Positions 33,240 to 45,234 of a stretch of 64,000 bases of DNA are shown piece after piece. The notes under the pieces are model-generated. The model made no database searches, had not been told where the DNA came from, and saw only the letters and a list, made by a program, of their open reading frames with translations. Positions within the stretch are counted from its first letter, which is position 1. Each line of letters opens with the position of its first letter. The DNA is from Wyeomyia smithii (Eukaryota; Arthropoda; Insecta; Diptera; Culicidae), in the NCBI RefSeq assembly GCF_029784165.1, contig NC_073695.1, forward strand, positions 101,869,306-101,933,305. Direction: 5' to 3'. Both the position numbers and the translations under genes were made by a program.

Positions 33240-35530
33240 TACTTTTCTCAACATCGCTAGAAAAAATATCTGAATATAGCGTTTTGTAGAGCAACTTTAG
33301 AGCTTTAATGACATGTATACGCCAAATGCGTATTGTTGCTTCAATATGAGGAGGCTGTCAGTGGTTAATGCAATTATAGCACTGCAAAATTAACTTCGGC
33401 GCTATAAAAATAATAAAATTTGTCACAACGTAGGGTACATAGCGGCTAAAAATAACAAATTACATCCGAAATGCGAAACGGTTTGGATCATCAATAAACG
33501 TTATTCTCATCATTATTTAGTTTAATTTAAATCCTGTTTGGTGCTTAACGAGAACAAAGCCGAAAACCCCGATTCTGCTCTGAACACGGCCCGAGAAGGT
33601 TTTTTTTCAAACCGTCAAAATCAGTTAAAATCATTATATTTCCTGATAGACTTGATAGATTTTACTGAAAATTTGGATAATCAATCTACCTTACCAGAAC
33701 TACCTTCTTTACAAGGAGATACGCTATTTGGGGTAAAACGTTTCTTGAATAGTTTTTTTTCGAAAAATGCCGTTAAAATCACCAAAACTGCACGAACTCG
33801 GGTCATACTTGACAGAATTACTGAAAATATAGATTATTACTCTAGTTAAATACGACGTGACAATCAAATTTACATGATGAAAAAAAAAATATTTTCTTGG
33901 AAAATACTTGGCGATTTTCGAGGTGCTATTTTCTCTACAGAAAAGATACAGAACCCAAAGTTAGCATTTTATGGAACAACTAAAGAGCTTTTATTTGATC
34001 TCAAATCCAGAGGCAACGGAGAGGAAACGGACTAAAAAGGACTAAAGTTTTTCTTGATTTTTTCACGAAGTTCAAGAAAAGCATCAAACAAGGTAAAAGA
34101 TATTATCGATATGACGGTCGCGAAAATGAATAATTCCAACCGAGATCCTACTTATCCGTGGAGCAAATGAAATCATTATTTGCACGATTTCCTGCAATAT
34201 TTATATAGGTAAAACATAAAAGAGATGGTGCTTTAATGAACATCATGAGTATAAATTGTTAAGCATTAGTGTTCGAAGTCGTTCGAGTTCGGACAGCAAC
34301 CAGAGTAACATGATTTTTTGGCCAACACTCGGATAAAAAGCAAAGAATGAGATCGCTGACAATAAATTTAAAATTAAATCAAATTAAAGAGATGAACATG
34401 AAAATTACAAACAATAACTTACTTAATTTGCTTCAACAAAACTCGAAATATTGGAGTCTTTCAGCAACCGTCTTATCGATAATGTCATTTACCAGTTTTG
34501 ATGCTTTTCTTGAAACCTAGGGGCCGTTCAATAATTACGTAAGCAAATAGGGGGGGAGGGGGAGTGTGCAATTTTCTTACGCTATCTTAAAGGGGAGGGA
34601 GGGGGTGAATTGATAACCTTACGTAAGAAAAACATTGTTAATGTAGCTAGTCAAAAAATCATGTTCATGAAAATGTGGACGGTAAAATTCATACAAAGAA
34701 AATTACGGGAGGACGATTAACTCGAATTAGGGACAGAAGAGGAAACGAAGTATTATGCTTGCTTCAAGATGATAAAACTATAATAAAAATCTATAGATAG
34801 TATATATAGTAAGATCTTACTAGGGGGGAGGGGGAGTATCAAAAAATCTTACGATGTCTTACAAGGGGGGGAGGGGGAATTGAAAAAGTGGAAAAATATG
34901 CTTACGTAATTATTGAACTGCCCCCTAGTCATAAAGTCAAGAAAAACTTCAGTCCTTTTCAGTCAGTTTCCAAATGAAGCATCTGGATTTGATATCAAAT
35001 AAAAGCTCTTTAGTTGTTTCATAAAACGCTAACTTCGGGTTCTGGAATGAGAAAAGTGCACCCTGAAAATCGCCAAGTATTTTCCAAGAAAAATATTTTA
35101 TTTTCGTCATGTAAATCTGTTTGTCACTTTTGTCATCTTGCCTTTAAGTTCTTATTTAACTAGAGTGAAGATCTAAATTTTTAGTAAATCCCTTAAGTCT
35201 AACCCGAGTTTTTGCAGTTTTGGTGGCTTTGACGGTATTTTTCGAAAATTTTTTTCAAGGAACGTTTTATTCCAAATGGTGTATCTTCTGGTGAAGAAGG
35301 TAGTTCTGGTAAGGTAAAGTGATTATTCAAATTTACAGCAAAATCTAGTCTATCAGGAAATATAGTGATTTTAGTGATTTTGACGGTTTAAAAAAAATAC
35401 CTTTAAGAGCCGATTTACCCCATTTGGCACACTTGGATTATACATGACATTAAAGCTCTAAAGTTGTTCTACAAAACGCTTTATTCAGATATTTTTTCCC
35501 AACACGATTTCAAATGTTTGAATATCATAC
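33240..35530. repeat. Large imperfect inverted repeat (foldback), arms about 0.6-0.85 kb
   Basis: The left arm (33240-34085) and the complement of the right arm (34935-35530) share a collinear series of blocks. These are AAAAAATATCTGAATA, GCGTTTTGTAGA-CAACTTTA, TTTCCTGATAGACT, CTTACCAGAACTACCTTCTT, CACCAAAACTGCA, ACTCTAGTTAAATA, AAAATACTTGGCGATTTTC and ATTTGATCTCAAATCCAGA. The left arm carries about 280 bp extra at 33320-33600. The 103-codon frame 33538-33849 lies in this arm and is not preserved in the other, so it is not called. The loop contains a separate TIR element. Confidence 0.85.
34520..34925. mobile_element. 406-bp TIR element (MITE) with G-rich internal repeats
   Basis: Left end GGGGCCGTTCAATAATTACG and the complement of the right end, GGGGGCAGTTCAATAATTAC, match through GTAAGC. 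TA or CTA flanks both ends. Four runs of the type GGGGGGAGGGGGA occur inside, two near each end, so the ends are also direct and inverted copies of a longer block. It lies in the loop of the large foldback. Confidence 0.8.
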
Positions 35531-35679
35531 AAGGACGGTCACCAGCCAAAAGCCCCTTCACTACGACATCCCGAAATTGCTTCATCGCGTATTCAAAAAC
35601 AAATCCCAACTGACATACAACTAACACCATGCGCATTTGTTAGTGCATACATAAAATAAGAACTTTCACTAATTCTTTC

Positions 35680-35742
35680 ATATAATATAATATATAATAT
35701 ATAATATTCTTTCATATAATATTCTTTCATATAATATAAGGA
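35680..35742. repeat. AT-rich minisatellite, unit about 17 bp
   Basis: Three copies of ATTCTTTCATATAAT alternate with TATAATATATAATA words. Confidence 0.8.
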
Positions 35743-35794
35743 ACTGGGAAGACAAACATTCTAAAAATAGTATTCGAATATATTGAACATGGTG

Positions 35795-35976
35795 TAGGGA
35801 AATCACTCCTATATTCATCTCAATACCTATATTCATCTCATCGCTCTTATTTTTTGTCCAATTTACCGTCAAATTTTACTATCTTCCTTCAATGGAAAAC
35901 TTCCGACCACTCGACTATATCGAGAGGTTAATTGGATAAATAAGAGCGATGAGATGAATATAGGTGTTGAGATGAA
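35795..35976. repeat. Foldback with 51-54 bp arms; relative of the 16384-17390 element
   Basis: Arm 35814-35867 and arm 35926-35976 are reverse complements with few differences and contain CCTATATTCATCTCATCGCT on the left. The preceding TAGGGAAATCACTCCTATAT matches the terminal TAGGGGAACTGCTCCATTAT of the element at 16384. The whole is therefore a rearranged end of that family. Confidence 0.8.
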
Positions 35977-36119
35977 CCACGGCTGAATTTCTGAGTTCAA
36001 TAACACGACCTTCATGTTTTAGTTTAAACACTAATAAGGTTAGAAATTATCACCAACAACTCACTTTTTGATTTCTCGGATTTTAATGTTATTTCCAGTA
36101 TGTCATTGCTCTTTCCATT

Positions 36120-36262
36120 AATCGTGCTATGTTGCACTATTCAAAATTCGAGCTCAATCGTACTTCGGAGAGAAGTCGAAGTTTCACTTTTTGGCGCATA
36201 AGAAAATCGATTTTTCTTATGTCAAACGTCTCAGAAATGCATAAAATTTTTTAGCTTAGCTT
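36120..36262 (+). repeat. Possible third copy of the interspersed repeat seen at 690 and 55640
   Basis: TTCTTATGTCAAACGTCTCA and GAAATGCATAAAATTTTTTA resemble TTTTATGCCAAACGTCTTAA and AAATGCAT in copy B. The upstream match is weak. Confidence 0.35.
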
Positions 36263-36690
36263 AATACTGACTGTACATATCACGCCACGTTCTTACAGTC
36301 AGGTGGGGATATCGTCGGTTTCGTGCAACGTTGGCACAACTCAAATTTTTCCTAATTTGAAATTTTGGTGTCAAACGATATTAAATACGGTTAAGTTAAG
36401 ATTTGTTTCAAAATTCACAAAAAACCTTAGTTATAAGCTGATGTGTCTTTGGAATTCAAATCGAAAACATGTTCCAAAAAAGGTGTAAAAGAGATTTTAC
36501 CTTTAAAATGATTTAAAAAATACAATAAGAAGTATTAGTGTATGCAAAGAAGGTCTCGGTTGGCTTCCTTCCAGAGTTGAAACGTTCGAATTATTAACGT
36601 AGAAAACAAAAAAATAATAAAAATAGATTCGAAAAACATATGGAAAGTGTCCGTTATACTGTGCTCCCAAGAAAAGTGATGAACATTTAT

Positions 36691-38419
36691 CCCAAGTAAC
36701 ACGGTTAGTCTTTAATAAGTTTAGGTAATTGATATATAACAAATCTCGTCACTATAACAATAACGTATAAACTTATATACAACTTGTTAACAACTCAAAA
36801 AGCGCAAGGGGCGGAGCCAATATAAAACATATATTCAACTTCAAATGAATTGTTCACACGACTTATATAAAACAACTTTATAACGACTATAACCACCACT
36901 CTTACATTTCCAGTACCAACAAATGGTGGCCTGTTATTAATAGGTCATAAACAAATTGCACAAATGAGTTGAAATTTCACTCGCTGATGATTGTTTCTAA
37001 TACATACAAAACAGATGACCCACGAAAATAATCATGGCTCTTCATTTGAGAAATTATCAAGACAATTCATTGATAGAATAGACTGTTGGTATAGTGTTTA
37101 CATACAATAAATCTACGTGCGATTTCAGATTTGTCGTGAATATTTGCCTTGTACTTCGTTAAAATTTACACGCTTCGAAAATACCACAATATGATAGTAA
37201 TCAATATCAATTTTTTTTTATAATTTGAAATAAAGAAAAAAGTAACAGATGAATTTAGAGGAATGAGCCCCAGCTATATATTTTCGATAAGATTATATTA
37301 TGAAACGTGCCTTTAGCACAAAAAAAATGGTGTTGAATATTATTTTAGCACGCCGCTTGCGCTAACGAGGCAGTCATGTTGATTATTAGCATTCGTTGAA
37401 TGGGTACACCGATTGCCCAAAGATTTTGTCCGTTATATGACCACTATCTATAAAGTTTATTTCGGTAAAAATATTGCAAAATAATTGAAAAAATGTACAT
37501 TGAAACATCAAGGTGAACTAAGATGTCATGCACTATGTACTAATTATTTGAACTTTCTTACTCTTTTAGCAAACCAAGCGTGGAGTAATTTCTGCCACAA
37601 TTTGGAGATGGAATCGTGAAACCAATTAAGCAAGGCTATATAAAGCTACTTCAATCTATAAAAATCATCGCCGTCACCATCTTGATTATTGTAGTAGAGA
37701 AAATAATATAAAATTCTCCTAACTAAACCACGCATTAAGTAATATATTTTGAAATTTAAGTAAAACAGAAATATTCAAACCCTGATCTGAGGCTATTAAC
37801 GATGATCAAAATAATAATAATAAAACCGAAGATCGTTGAGCAAGACAAAAAAGAGAATTGAAACAAATCATGGCCGATCAAATCAAACGATTTTCTTGTT
37901 TTAAGAAAATTGAATGATAAATTTATTGATTATAATTTACTGTCGAATTTATTATTTATGTTTAATCAAACATAAATTCCCTGGGTGTTTAAATATTTTA
38001 TATAATTTTGAATATTATAACAGTATTTTTGATCTGCACTGTATTTGATGAAGAAGAAATAATTCACACCATAAAATCACATTTACAACTGATTTAAAAC
38101 TGAACTACAACTTTTGCGGCCATTTTTCAATTTTGTATCCACTATACGTTTTGCTGTCAAACACATATTCACCACTGTTGTCTCTCTTGCATTCTCAAGA
38201 AAAAAAACTAGTTATAAACATGTTATAAATCAGTTTTTACAGCAATTCGTAATGTATTTACAACTTCAACTTGTTATTTCGATTTAAAACATCATTCCGA
38301 TTTAAAACATCAATGCGAGTGAATTAAAACCCAATGTTTTCCCTGTAACTTATTTATGACTTATTTATAACTTTTTCCTTTCATTTTTTTCGTAAAAGAT
38401 GTTGCATGTGTTACTTGGG
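36691..38419. mobile_element. 1.73-kb candidate TIR element with CCCAAGTAACAC ends
   Basis: Left end CCCAAGTAACACGGTTAG and the complement of the right end, CCCAAGTAACACATGCAAC, share 12 perfect bases. AT flanks each end. The word TTATAAC/GTTATAA recurs inside, near both ends (for example 36872-36885 and 38213-38228), as subterminal motifs often do. No transposase frame. Confidence 0.55.
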
Positions 38420-39991
38420 ATGGGACTAATCTATGGCATATCAACAGTTGTTGTTGTGCTCCTTTTTGCGGATGAAAACATGAATTGAAATAAGTTATTA
38501 CAACAACATTACAGCGCTTGCACAGACGTGTCGCTCCTTTCTGCAACCATTCACCGCATAAAGTCATCAAAACCGATCATCCGCTCGTTCACGCATCTAC
38601 CAGAATCACGGAAGGTTATCAACAGAAAATGGAAAATTGGAGCACCGAGATACGACGGTTCACAGGTTGAGCGAAACAGAAACGACCCTACACGGCTTTA
38701 GACCATTTTACGAGACGTTTCAGAACTCAAATAATGAATAAAATTCCACCAGAAAACATGGAACTGCTCGTAAAAGTAACATCAACATTAGCGAATACCG
38801 TGTATCCTATCCTAATGTTGCTTACCTTCATAACAAACGAATGTATGATGAAAATCACAAAAAATAAAACAGGAAAAGAACCCGATCTTGCAACCCACGC
38901 ACGCGACATTTTCCTGCACCTTCAGTGCGGCGTAAGATAGGACGTCGAGTATTTTTCACTGGGTATGAGCTCAAATATCAACACATAACAAAATCGAAAC
39001 AATAATTTGTACTTATCTTACTGAATCCATTGAAAATGTTGCATATTCGAGCGTCTCTATAGCTTGCAGCAACCACTTACTCCTAAAATAAAAGTTCCAG
39101 TAAAAAAACTGATGAAAAAACACTTGAAATGTAAACTTTTACTAAGCAGACAATTCACACGTGCTGACGATAGCCGTGCAGCCAGAGCCCCCTCTCGTGG
39201 AAAAGCATAAAATTTTGTAAGAAAAAAAGAACAAAAATATAATTATAAATTCAAAAACCCATGTAAAACCCCGAATTACTGATTACTGATTGAATTTGGA
39301 TAAATAAAAAATAAAAAATAAATAAATTTGTCGAAAAAATTTTTTTTTAAATTGTTCTACAGTGTGTATTTTTTTAAAATGGCAAAACTATTATCTACAA
39401 CCTTGCCAAGGACATTGTACCTTTTGAACTAACCGTTTTGGCTCTAGAAATATAAAGAGATTACTTCTGGGAAATTGTCTAATACCTATTTCAATTAAAA
39501 CTGAAAAATACTTGTTTCAAAAACATTAAGTGATAATAAGAAAAATCGGTGGCCTCGAATATTTATCAAAATAAGATAAATTATTTGAAAAAATGTTTTC
39601 AATTATCTGTCATCCCAGATTTTTTTCAAAATAAGTTTTATAGATGGATATTTCAATCGCCCGAAACTCTTCTGAATAAACCAAAGTCTTTTTTTAATAA
39701 GTTTTTCCAGTGTAAGATCTCAAATTAAATTTGGTCAATATTTTTTTATAAAGGTTCAGACACTTTTCTAAATGGCATCCCTTGAAAACCTTTCTCTATC
39801 TCTTGTCATTACTCGGATATATCGATTCATTAAAAATGGTATTTTTAGCCCATAGGTCAGTGTAAAGTTCCAGAAGTTTTAAAAATGACAATAAAAGTAT
39901 TAAAATTGAGACATTTTTCATGGAATTTGTTCTATTTCTTTTTTAATGGAAAATTAGTATCAGTGTACTTTTCTTTTACAAGCATTTGAAT
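38420..39991. other. Unassigned AT-rich stretch
   Basis: An ATG-started 68-codon frame at 38734-38940 has a hydrophobic middle (ILMLLTFI) but no family match. An A-rich TAAATAAAAAATAAAA run lies at 39300-39327 and may be a decayed retrotransposon tail. Confidence 0.25.
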
Positions 39992-40078
39992 AGGGTATCG
40001 AACGTCTTCGGCAGCGGTTTTCTGAGGCTAGTTTTCTGGTGCCGAAGTCAACCACTGCCGAAGACATTTGATACCCTT
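39992..40078. repeat. Foldback, 28-bp arms
   Basis: AGGGTATCGAACGTCTTCGG on the left and the complement of the right arm, AAGGGTATCAAATGTCTTCG, pair through GCAG-GGTT. The loop itself contains GGTGCCGAAG, echoing the CTTCGGCA word of the arms. Probably a small TIR element remnant. Confidence 0.8.
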
Positions 40079-40766
40079 AGTACAAATTTGTCTAGGGCAT
40101 CATTTCGAACGGATTTGTAGCGTTCAAGTTATGCTGTTTGCAGTAGTTCATTAGTCTTTTTTTAAATATTTAATGTTCACCATAACCACCATGCGTCTCC
40201 ATTGGCAATACCTACTGCCAGTAATTTTTAACTGATAACAATGTTCAACACAGGTGTGATCCCAACGCTAAAACTAAACAAAAATGAAAGATTATAGGTT
40301 TTTAGCCATTCCTATGAATTTTTTCAAAGACTTAAATGGGTTTCCTCGTACACATAACGTTGAAGCGAGGAACCTGGTCAGCAATTACTATGGGAACTCT
40401 CACGTAAGTTGACTCGTTTCAGTGATTGCTAGGTGCCCCACAGGAATGGCTAAAAAGCTTGAATCTATCTAGGGAAGCTATTTCTCGCTTTAGGACAGCA
40501 TTTTTTTTTTGCTTTGTCGAACAGTGTAATTATCAGGTTATAGTGACACTGTGACCCATCGCTTTCAATTGAAAACCATTTGTTCAATTTTCAAGCACTT
40601 TGTGTGTCAAATGACATCTACTCGAACTCTCTCGCTTTGATTTTCACAGCATCACTATCACCTGACGATTCTCAATTGAAAAGAACAGTAAACGCTAATG
40701 GAGACAGGTGGCTTCTATACAGTACTTCACGCATGTTGAGGAAGAGGCAATTTCACATGACACGCT
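40079..40766. other. Unassigned stretch
   Basis: The GTG/ATG-started short frame near 40580-40768 shows no motif. Nothing called. Confidence 0.3.
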
Positions 40767-40801
40767 AAAGGAAAGACGACATCCATTAAGTACGTCACGC
40801 A

Positions 40802-40842
40802 CTATTGTGCCGTGTCAAATGAATGTTGTGTGAACAAAAAAA
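40802..40842 (+). mobile_element. 41-bp retroposed 3' end of an I/LOA-like element
   Basis: ATTGTGCCGTGTCAAATGAA plus an A7 tail matches the 3' end of the element at 23397-28676 (ATTTGTGCCGTGTCAAATAA). It is flanked by the 14-bp duplication AAGTACGTCACGCA (40788-40801, 40843-40856), which is part of the host element's TIR. This is an extremely 5'-truncated insertion. Confidence 0.85.
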
Positions 40843-40983
40843 AAGTACGTCACGCAAATTTTGATCAAACTTTACTCCCCCTTATCATGTTTTGTCACGC
40901 ATTGACGACCCCCCCAGGAGAAGTACGTCACCTCACAGCAACTTCCCTCCCCAATTCAAAAATTGAACCGTGAGTGTCCTAAT

Positions 40984-41215
40984 GCACCAAAGTGCCTACC
41001 AGTAGGTCTCGAGTTTGGATACTGACCTAACAAGTCAGTCGTTGTAGGTTCGAATCCGGATCGGGAAAAACTGGTCAGGTAAGTAGAATCGAGACGTTAG
41101 TCCCGCAATTGTCTTGTGCCCTAATAAAGTTGGCTGTGAAGTTTGTATCGAATAAACAGATGGTCGAATTACGAAACGGAGTGCTTTTCCTAATGCCACG
41201 AAAAAAGAAAATACA
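40984..41215 (+). repeat. tRNA-derived SINE, copy 2 (most complete)
   Basis: The A-box region TAGGTCTCGAGTTTGGATAC is at 41003-41022 and the B box GGTTCGAATCC at 41047-41057. The tRNA-unrelated body has CCCGCAATTGTCTTGTGCCC, AAGTTGGCTGTGAAGTTTGT and AATAAACAGATGGTCGAATT. The end near 41180-41215 corresponds to GGAATGTAGCACCAAGGC of copy 3 in decayed form. It is nested in the 882-bp TIR element. SINEs are transcribed by RNA polymerase III and mobilised by LINE enzymes. Confidence 0.8.
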
Positions 41216-41664
41216 TAACATCTTGCTTAGTGCATTCTACGAACTCTACAAATGGACTCCGCCTGCTATAATCTAAAGTTTCAGTAGTCTTAGAAATATC
41301 AAATGAAGCTTCTTTCATATCCATGTCAGTTTTATGCATCAGCTCGAGTTCGTTGGGATCAGATCCATTTGGGGAATCAGGACTTTCTGCTGATGGCTTG
41401 AACTAACCATCTTCGGAAAAATGTTTCTTGTTGTTATTGTGTTTGTCTGATTAGTTTCAGTTTGATTATTAATCAAAAGTTGTAAACAAAAACAAGGTAA
41501 ACCAAACAATTTTCCCAGTCAATTTTTAATTTTTAATATTTTTCATGTGACGTTACACAACATTATACCCCCCCTCGCCCTTGCGTTACAAATCGTCACG
41601 ACTTTCTTAACCCTCTCTCATCCTCTATATGCGTGACGTACTTTATGGATACCGCCAAAGGAAA

Positions 41665-44600
41665 GTCTCGTACCATGCGTCAATTTATCTCTCACTCAAA
41701 ATGTCTAAAAAGTAAAAAAATATAATATTTTGAAAATTGAAAATTTTTAAAAATAAGCGCAATTTAACTACAGAGAGTGTCTTTCTGTGGTTTAAACGAA
41801 AATACGACTTCGAAAGCTATTCTGAGTATGATCAGAACAAAAAAAAAATTTTGGGTATGTCTTTTTGCATGGAATTTTCAGCTTTCAGCAAATTAGAAGT
41901 TTGACAATATTTTGCTGAGTCAATGCGAAAGCATTTAAGCAAAAATTAAAATTAAGCTGATAAATCATAAATCATGATTTTTCCCCTTAAGTAACTTTCA
42001 AATAATGCAAGAAACTGACACAAGCACGCTGTAATCAAAGATTAAACTGACATTTTGTTAATGTCATAGAACTGCGCCGTTTTGGTTTCATTATTTTTTC
42101 CATGACATAATTATTTCTTTATTATTTATTTCCATAACATAATTATTCCGACAATCATTTAATATCATATGAAATTTTGTCTTTTACCCTTTTCATTTGA
42201 ATTGCATGTTTTCTAGAAATACATTGACTGAAAACTTTCCCCTTTTTTCTCAGAAAACTTGAATTGTGACGCATGGTTTCCAATTATAAACGAAAATTAA
42301 TGACGGGTCGCAATAATATAAATTAGTATGACTACAATGCGCACACAATATCTGCCTCATCAGCTCGGAACATAATAAAATGACATAGAATTGCTTTTAA
42401 CAATCTCTTATTGGGTGTATCGAAGACCGAAACCTCCGCTGTGAGTTTTCATCATCAATCATGATTGGAAATATCATGGAGTCCAATTTTTCGAAATGTC
42501 GATCAAATTAGCAATTGTTCAGCTGGTATATTCGGGGTGAAAACAGCCAATCCATTGTTTGAATTCTAATCACATACATAAAACCCGATACCGCGAATCT
42601 GAACGTTACGCTGCTGCCAATCCGGGCCCAAAATCCTGGAGACAAATCCCCCGCTGGAAACGATTTGACAAGCGGAGTTAATTGAAAGGAAAAAAATCAA
42701 TATAAGTGGAGTTTCGACAAGGCTGGCAACATGATTGAACGGCGAAACGAGCCTTCGTTGAGAACGGATTGGCCACCGCTTTTTTCTGTTTTCCCGGAAC
42801 AGGGTAAAACAAGCGAAAATTTGAGCATCACAGTGGCCATTAAATGCTAAGTAACCGCAAAGTGTACAAACATCTAAAAGCAACCACCGATTTTAGACAG
42901 ATTTCAACTATGGCTTAGAAAATATTCGCATTTATTTGCCCATAGTAACCAAAATATCACTCAAAGCCTTTTGAAACGAACGTCAAGAATTGGTAGGACT
43001 TAGTTCGAACGGACAGAAAGGTATTAGCGACGGTTGCGTACCGTACTAACAGAGACGCGAAGGGATTGAATTTAATCCTTCAGTTGAATACGAACTGGCT
43101 GGATATATTCGTTTTTTTTCTGCGCCCACGGTACGACACTTGTGGGAGATTTGCTTTTTCAGTTAAAGGAACAAATCCTGATTTACCGGGAAAATATAGC
43201 ATAGCATAGCAAAAGGCCTTAGTTGGTAGAATTTCGCATCAATTCCAAATATTGTATTGAGGGCGAACACGGTTCGCCGTAGTGGGGAAGTTTCTCCTAA
43301 GCAGCCCATCTGTATACTCGATAGATGATACTAGATTGCTATGAGCAATCGCTGGAAAAAGTGTCAATATCAAACATTCCATTTTACCTGGAAACCCTTT
43401 TTTTCAGCGTCGCATAGAAACTAGTGCCGATAGGGTCGTCCCCCGAGCACAGATGAACAATAAAAATATTGAAAATTCTACTGAGCAAACTATAATAAAT
43501 TTTGTTATCAAATTAAAATACCCGTTATGAAACATCATTTTATCTTTTTTTGTTTCGTTTTACAAAAATGAAGTTGCAAAATAAGGTGTTATCAGTAATT
43601 AACATGACATTTATCAGCAGAATTTATGCCAAATAAAGTCATTAAATTTCGTCCATAATTTGCTATTTAGTTCCGCTCGGTTAAGACGCTGGCGACCGTC
43701 AAAAGCATCGCTATCGTTTGGACTCGGTCGGACTGAGTTTGCTTAGTAAGATCCAGCATGTTTGAGTGTCACCCGACAGGCTCCAGTTATGTTCCTGTAG
43801 ACTGTCAATGCATGCGAGTGATGCGATGTAGGAAGCAGTTCATTTCGAGAAAACGTTTTGCATCTTTTTTGATAGGCAATTCTTTCGGAGAGAAACGTAC
43901 AGCGACAGAGATTTGTCGTGCACGTGGAAAAAATGCTTATCTGAAAGGATATGACCGTACTTTTGTGGGAAGTAGGGGGAATTCGCTTAACAAGGTCACT
44001 GATTGATTGGATGTTATCCTTCGATATTGTGCCACTAGGAAGGGGGGTTCGCATTCTATTTCTGTGGGTAGACGTAAGACTTTTTCATTGATCGCATTTT
44101 CTTAGAGCGACTTCGGAATTATAGTTCTTTGCGGAAGGGATTTCCCTCGGGATGCTGATGACCTAATGGACTACAAAAATATAGATGAGACTTTCGTAAT
44201 ATATTTTATTCAAAAAGGTCAGGCCATTCAGTTGGTCCTTATAATAATAGGAGATACATGAATATTCAATTTAGGATTCGTACTGTGTTAAAATAATCTT
44301 CATGAAATGACATTTCACTGTATTTGAACAGCTCTTAGGGTAAAAAATAGTTTAACGTTTGGTTTTATCAATGTTTTAATGATTATTTTTTTACTTGATT
44401 CTACTCAAATCTGCAAAACTCCAACTTTCAGTAGAAAGTTTTATCGATAATTTTAATTAATTAGAATTTACATACCTGATTCAAAAACTCTGAAAAATTT
44501 GCTGAGTAACGTTCTGTTTCTATTCCACTAATATTTTTGTTCAAATTATTTAGTATATAAAAGCGTATTGTTTCTACATTAAAGTTGTAAAAACTGTGTT

Positions 44601-45232
44601 CTAGCGTGTCAACTTGTAATATTTTTTGTTTGAATGAATTTTAAAATTCTCTAATAAAATTCAACAGAAACCTGCTCATAAAGAGTTTTTTTTAATATTT
44701 GAGATTTGGTAATGGAAAAAACTTTAAATTTATTTTTTTTAAACATAAATTAACAATAATTTTAATAAATTTAAACATAAAAAAATCTCAGCATTTACGA
44801 AAAAAAGTCAAAAGAACATAAGTAATTCTGCGCTGCAGTTCAAGATATAACATAACATTTCTTGAAAAAATAGGGTCAGTCCTGTCATTTTATGACTTTC
44901 AACATGATTTTGATGAAGTTTTTCCGTGTATTGTTTTGATAACATTTAATTTTCTGCAACTTTTGTAATGTCTTTTTTCTCGATTCGCTGAACCAGCGCA
45001 GGTCTTTTTAAACGGAATTAATGGACTGTATCTTTAGAGTTTGTCATTAAAACTTGTACAAACAGTACGCCGTCTCAAAGAGGAGTAATAGAGCTTTCAA
45101 TTGAAGTAGAGAAAAAACTGCCGCTTTCTCGGATCCCGACACCATTTTGATTTTATCAGAAAACCACCGAGTGCGCAGCCACCGATTTAAATTTCACATC
45201 ACCATTGGAAAACTGGGAAAAATGTTTCAAGA
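41665..45232. other. Long stretch without a recognised gene or complete element
   Basis: A 105-codon minus frame at 42566-42883 and opposing 82- and 103-codon frames at 43743-44054 show no motif. A TAGCA pentamer repeat lies at 43197-43211. From 44200 the DNA is strongly AT-rich. Confidence 0.3.
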
Positions 45233-45234
45233 TA

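Larger units (their letters stand above)
40775..41656. mobile_element. 882-bp TIR element with 8-bp target duplication, carrying two nested insertions
   Basis: AAAGGAAA flanks both ends (40767-40774 and 41657-41664). Left end GACGACATCCATTAAGTACG and the complement of the right end, GGCGGTATCCATAAAGTACG, match through TCACGCA. C-rich tracts (CCCCCTTATCATG, CCCCCCTCGCCC) lie near both ends. An 8-bp TSD suggests hAT-type mobilisation, though other superfamilies are possible. A 41-bp retroposed scrap and a SINE are nested inside. There is no transposase. Confidence 0.8.

Noticed and set aside
42566..42883. 105-codon minus frame in a balanced-composition patch
   Set aside because: No motif, no splice signals considered convincing and no repeat relationship; left as unassigned DNA.
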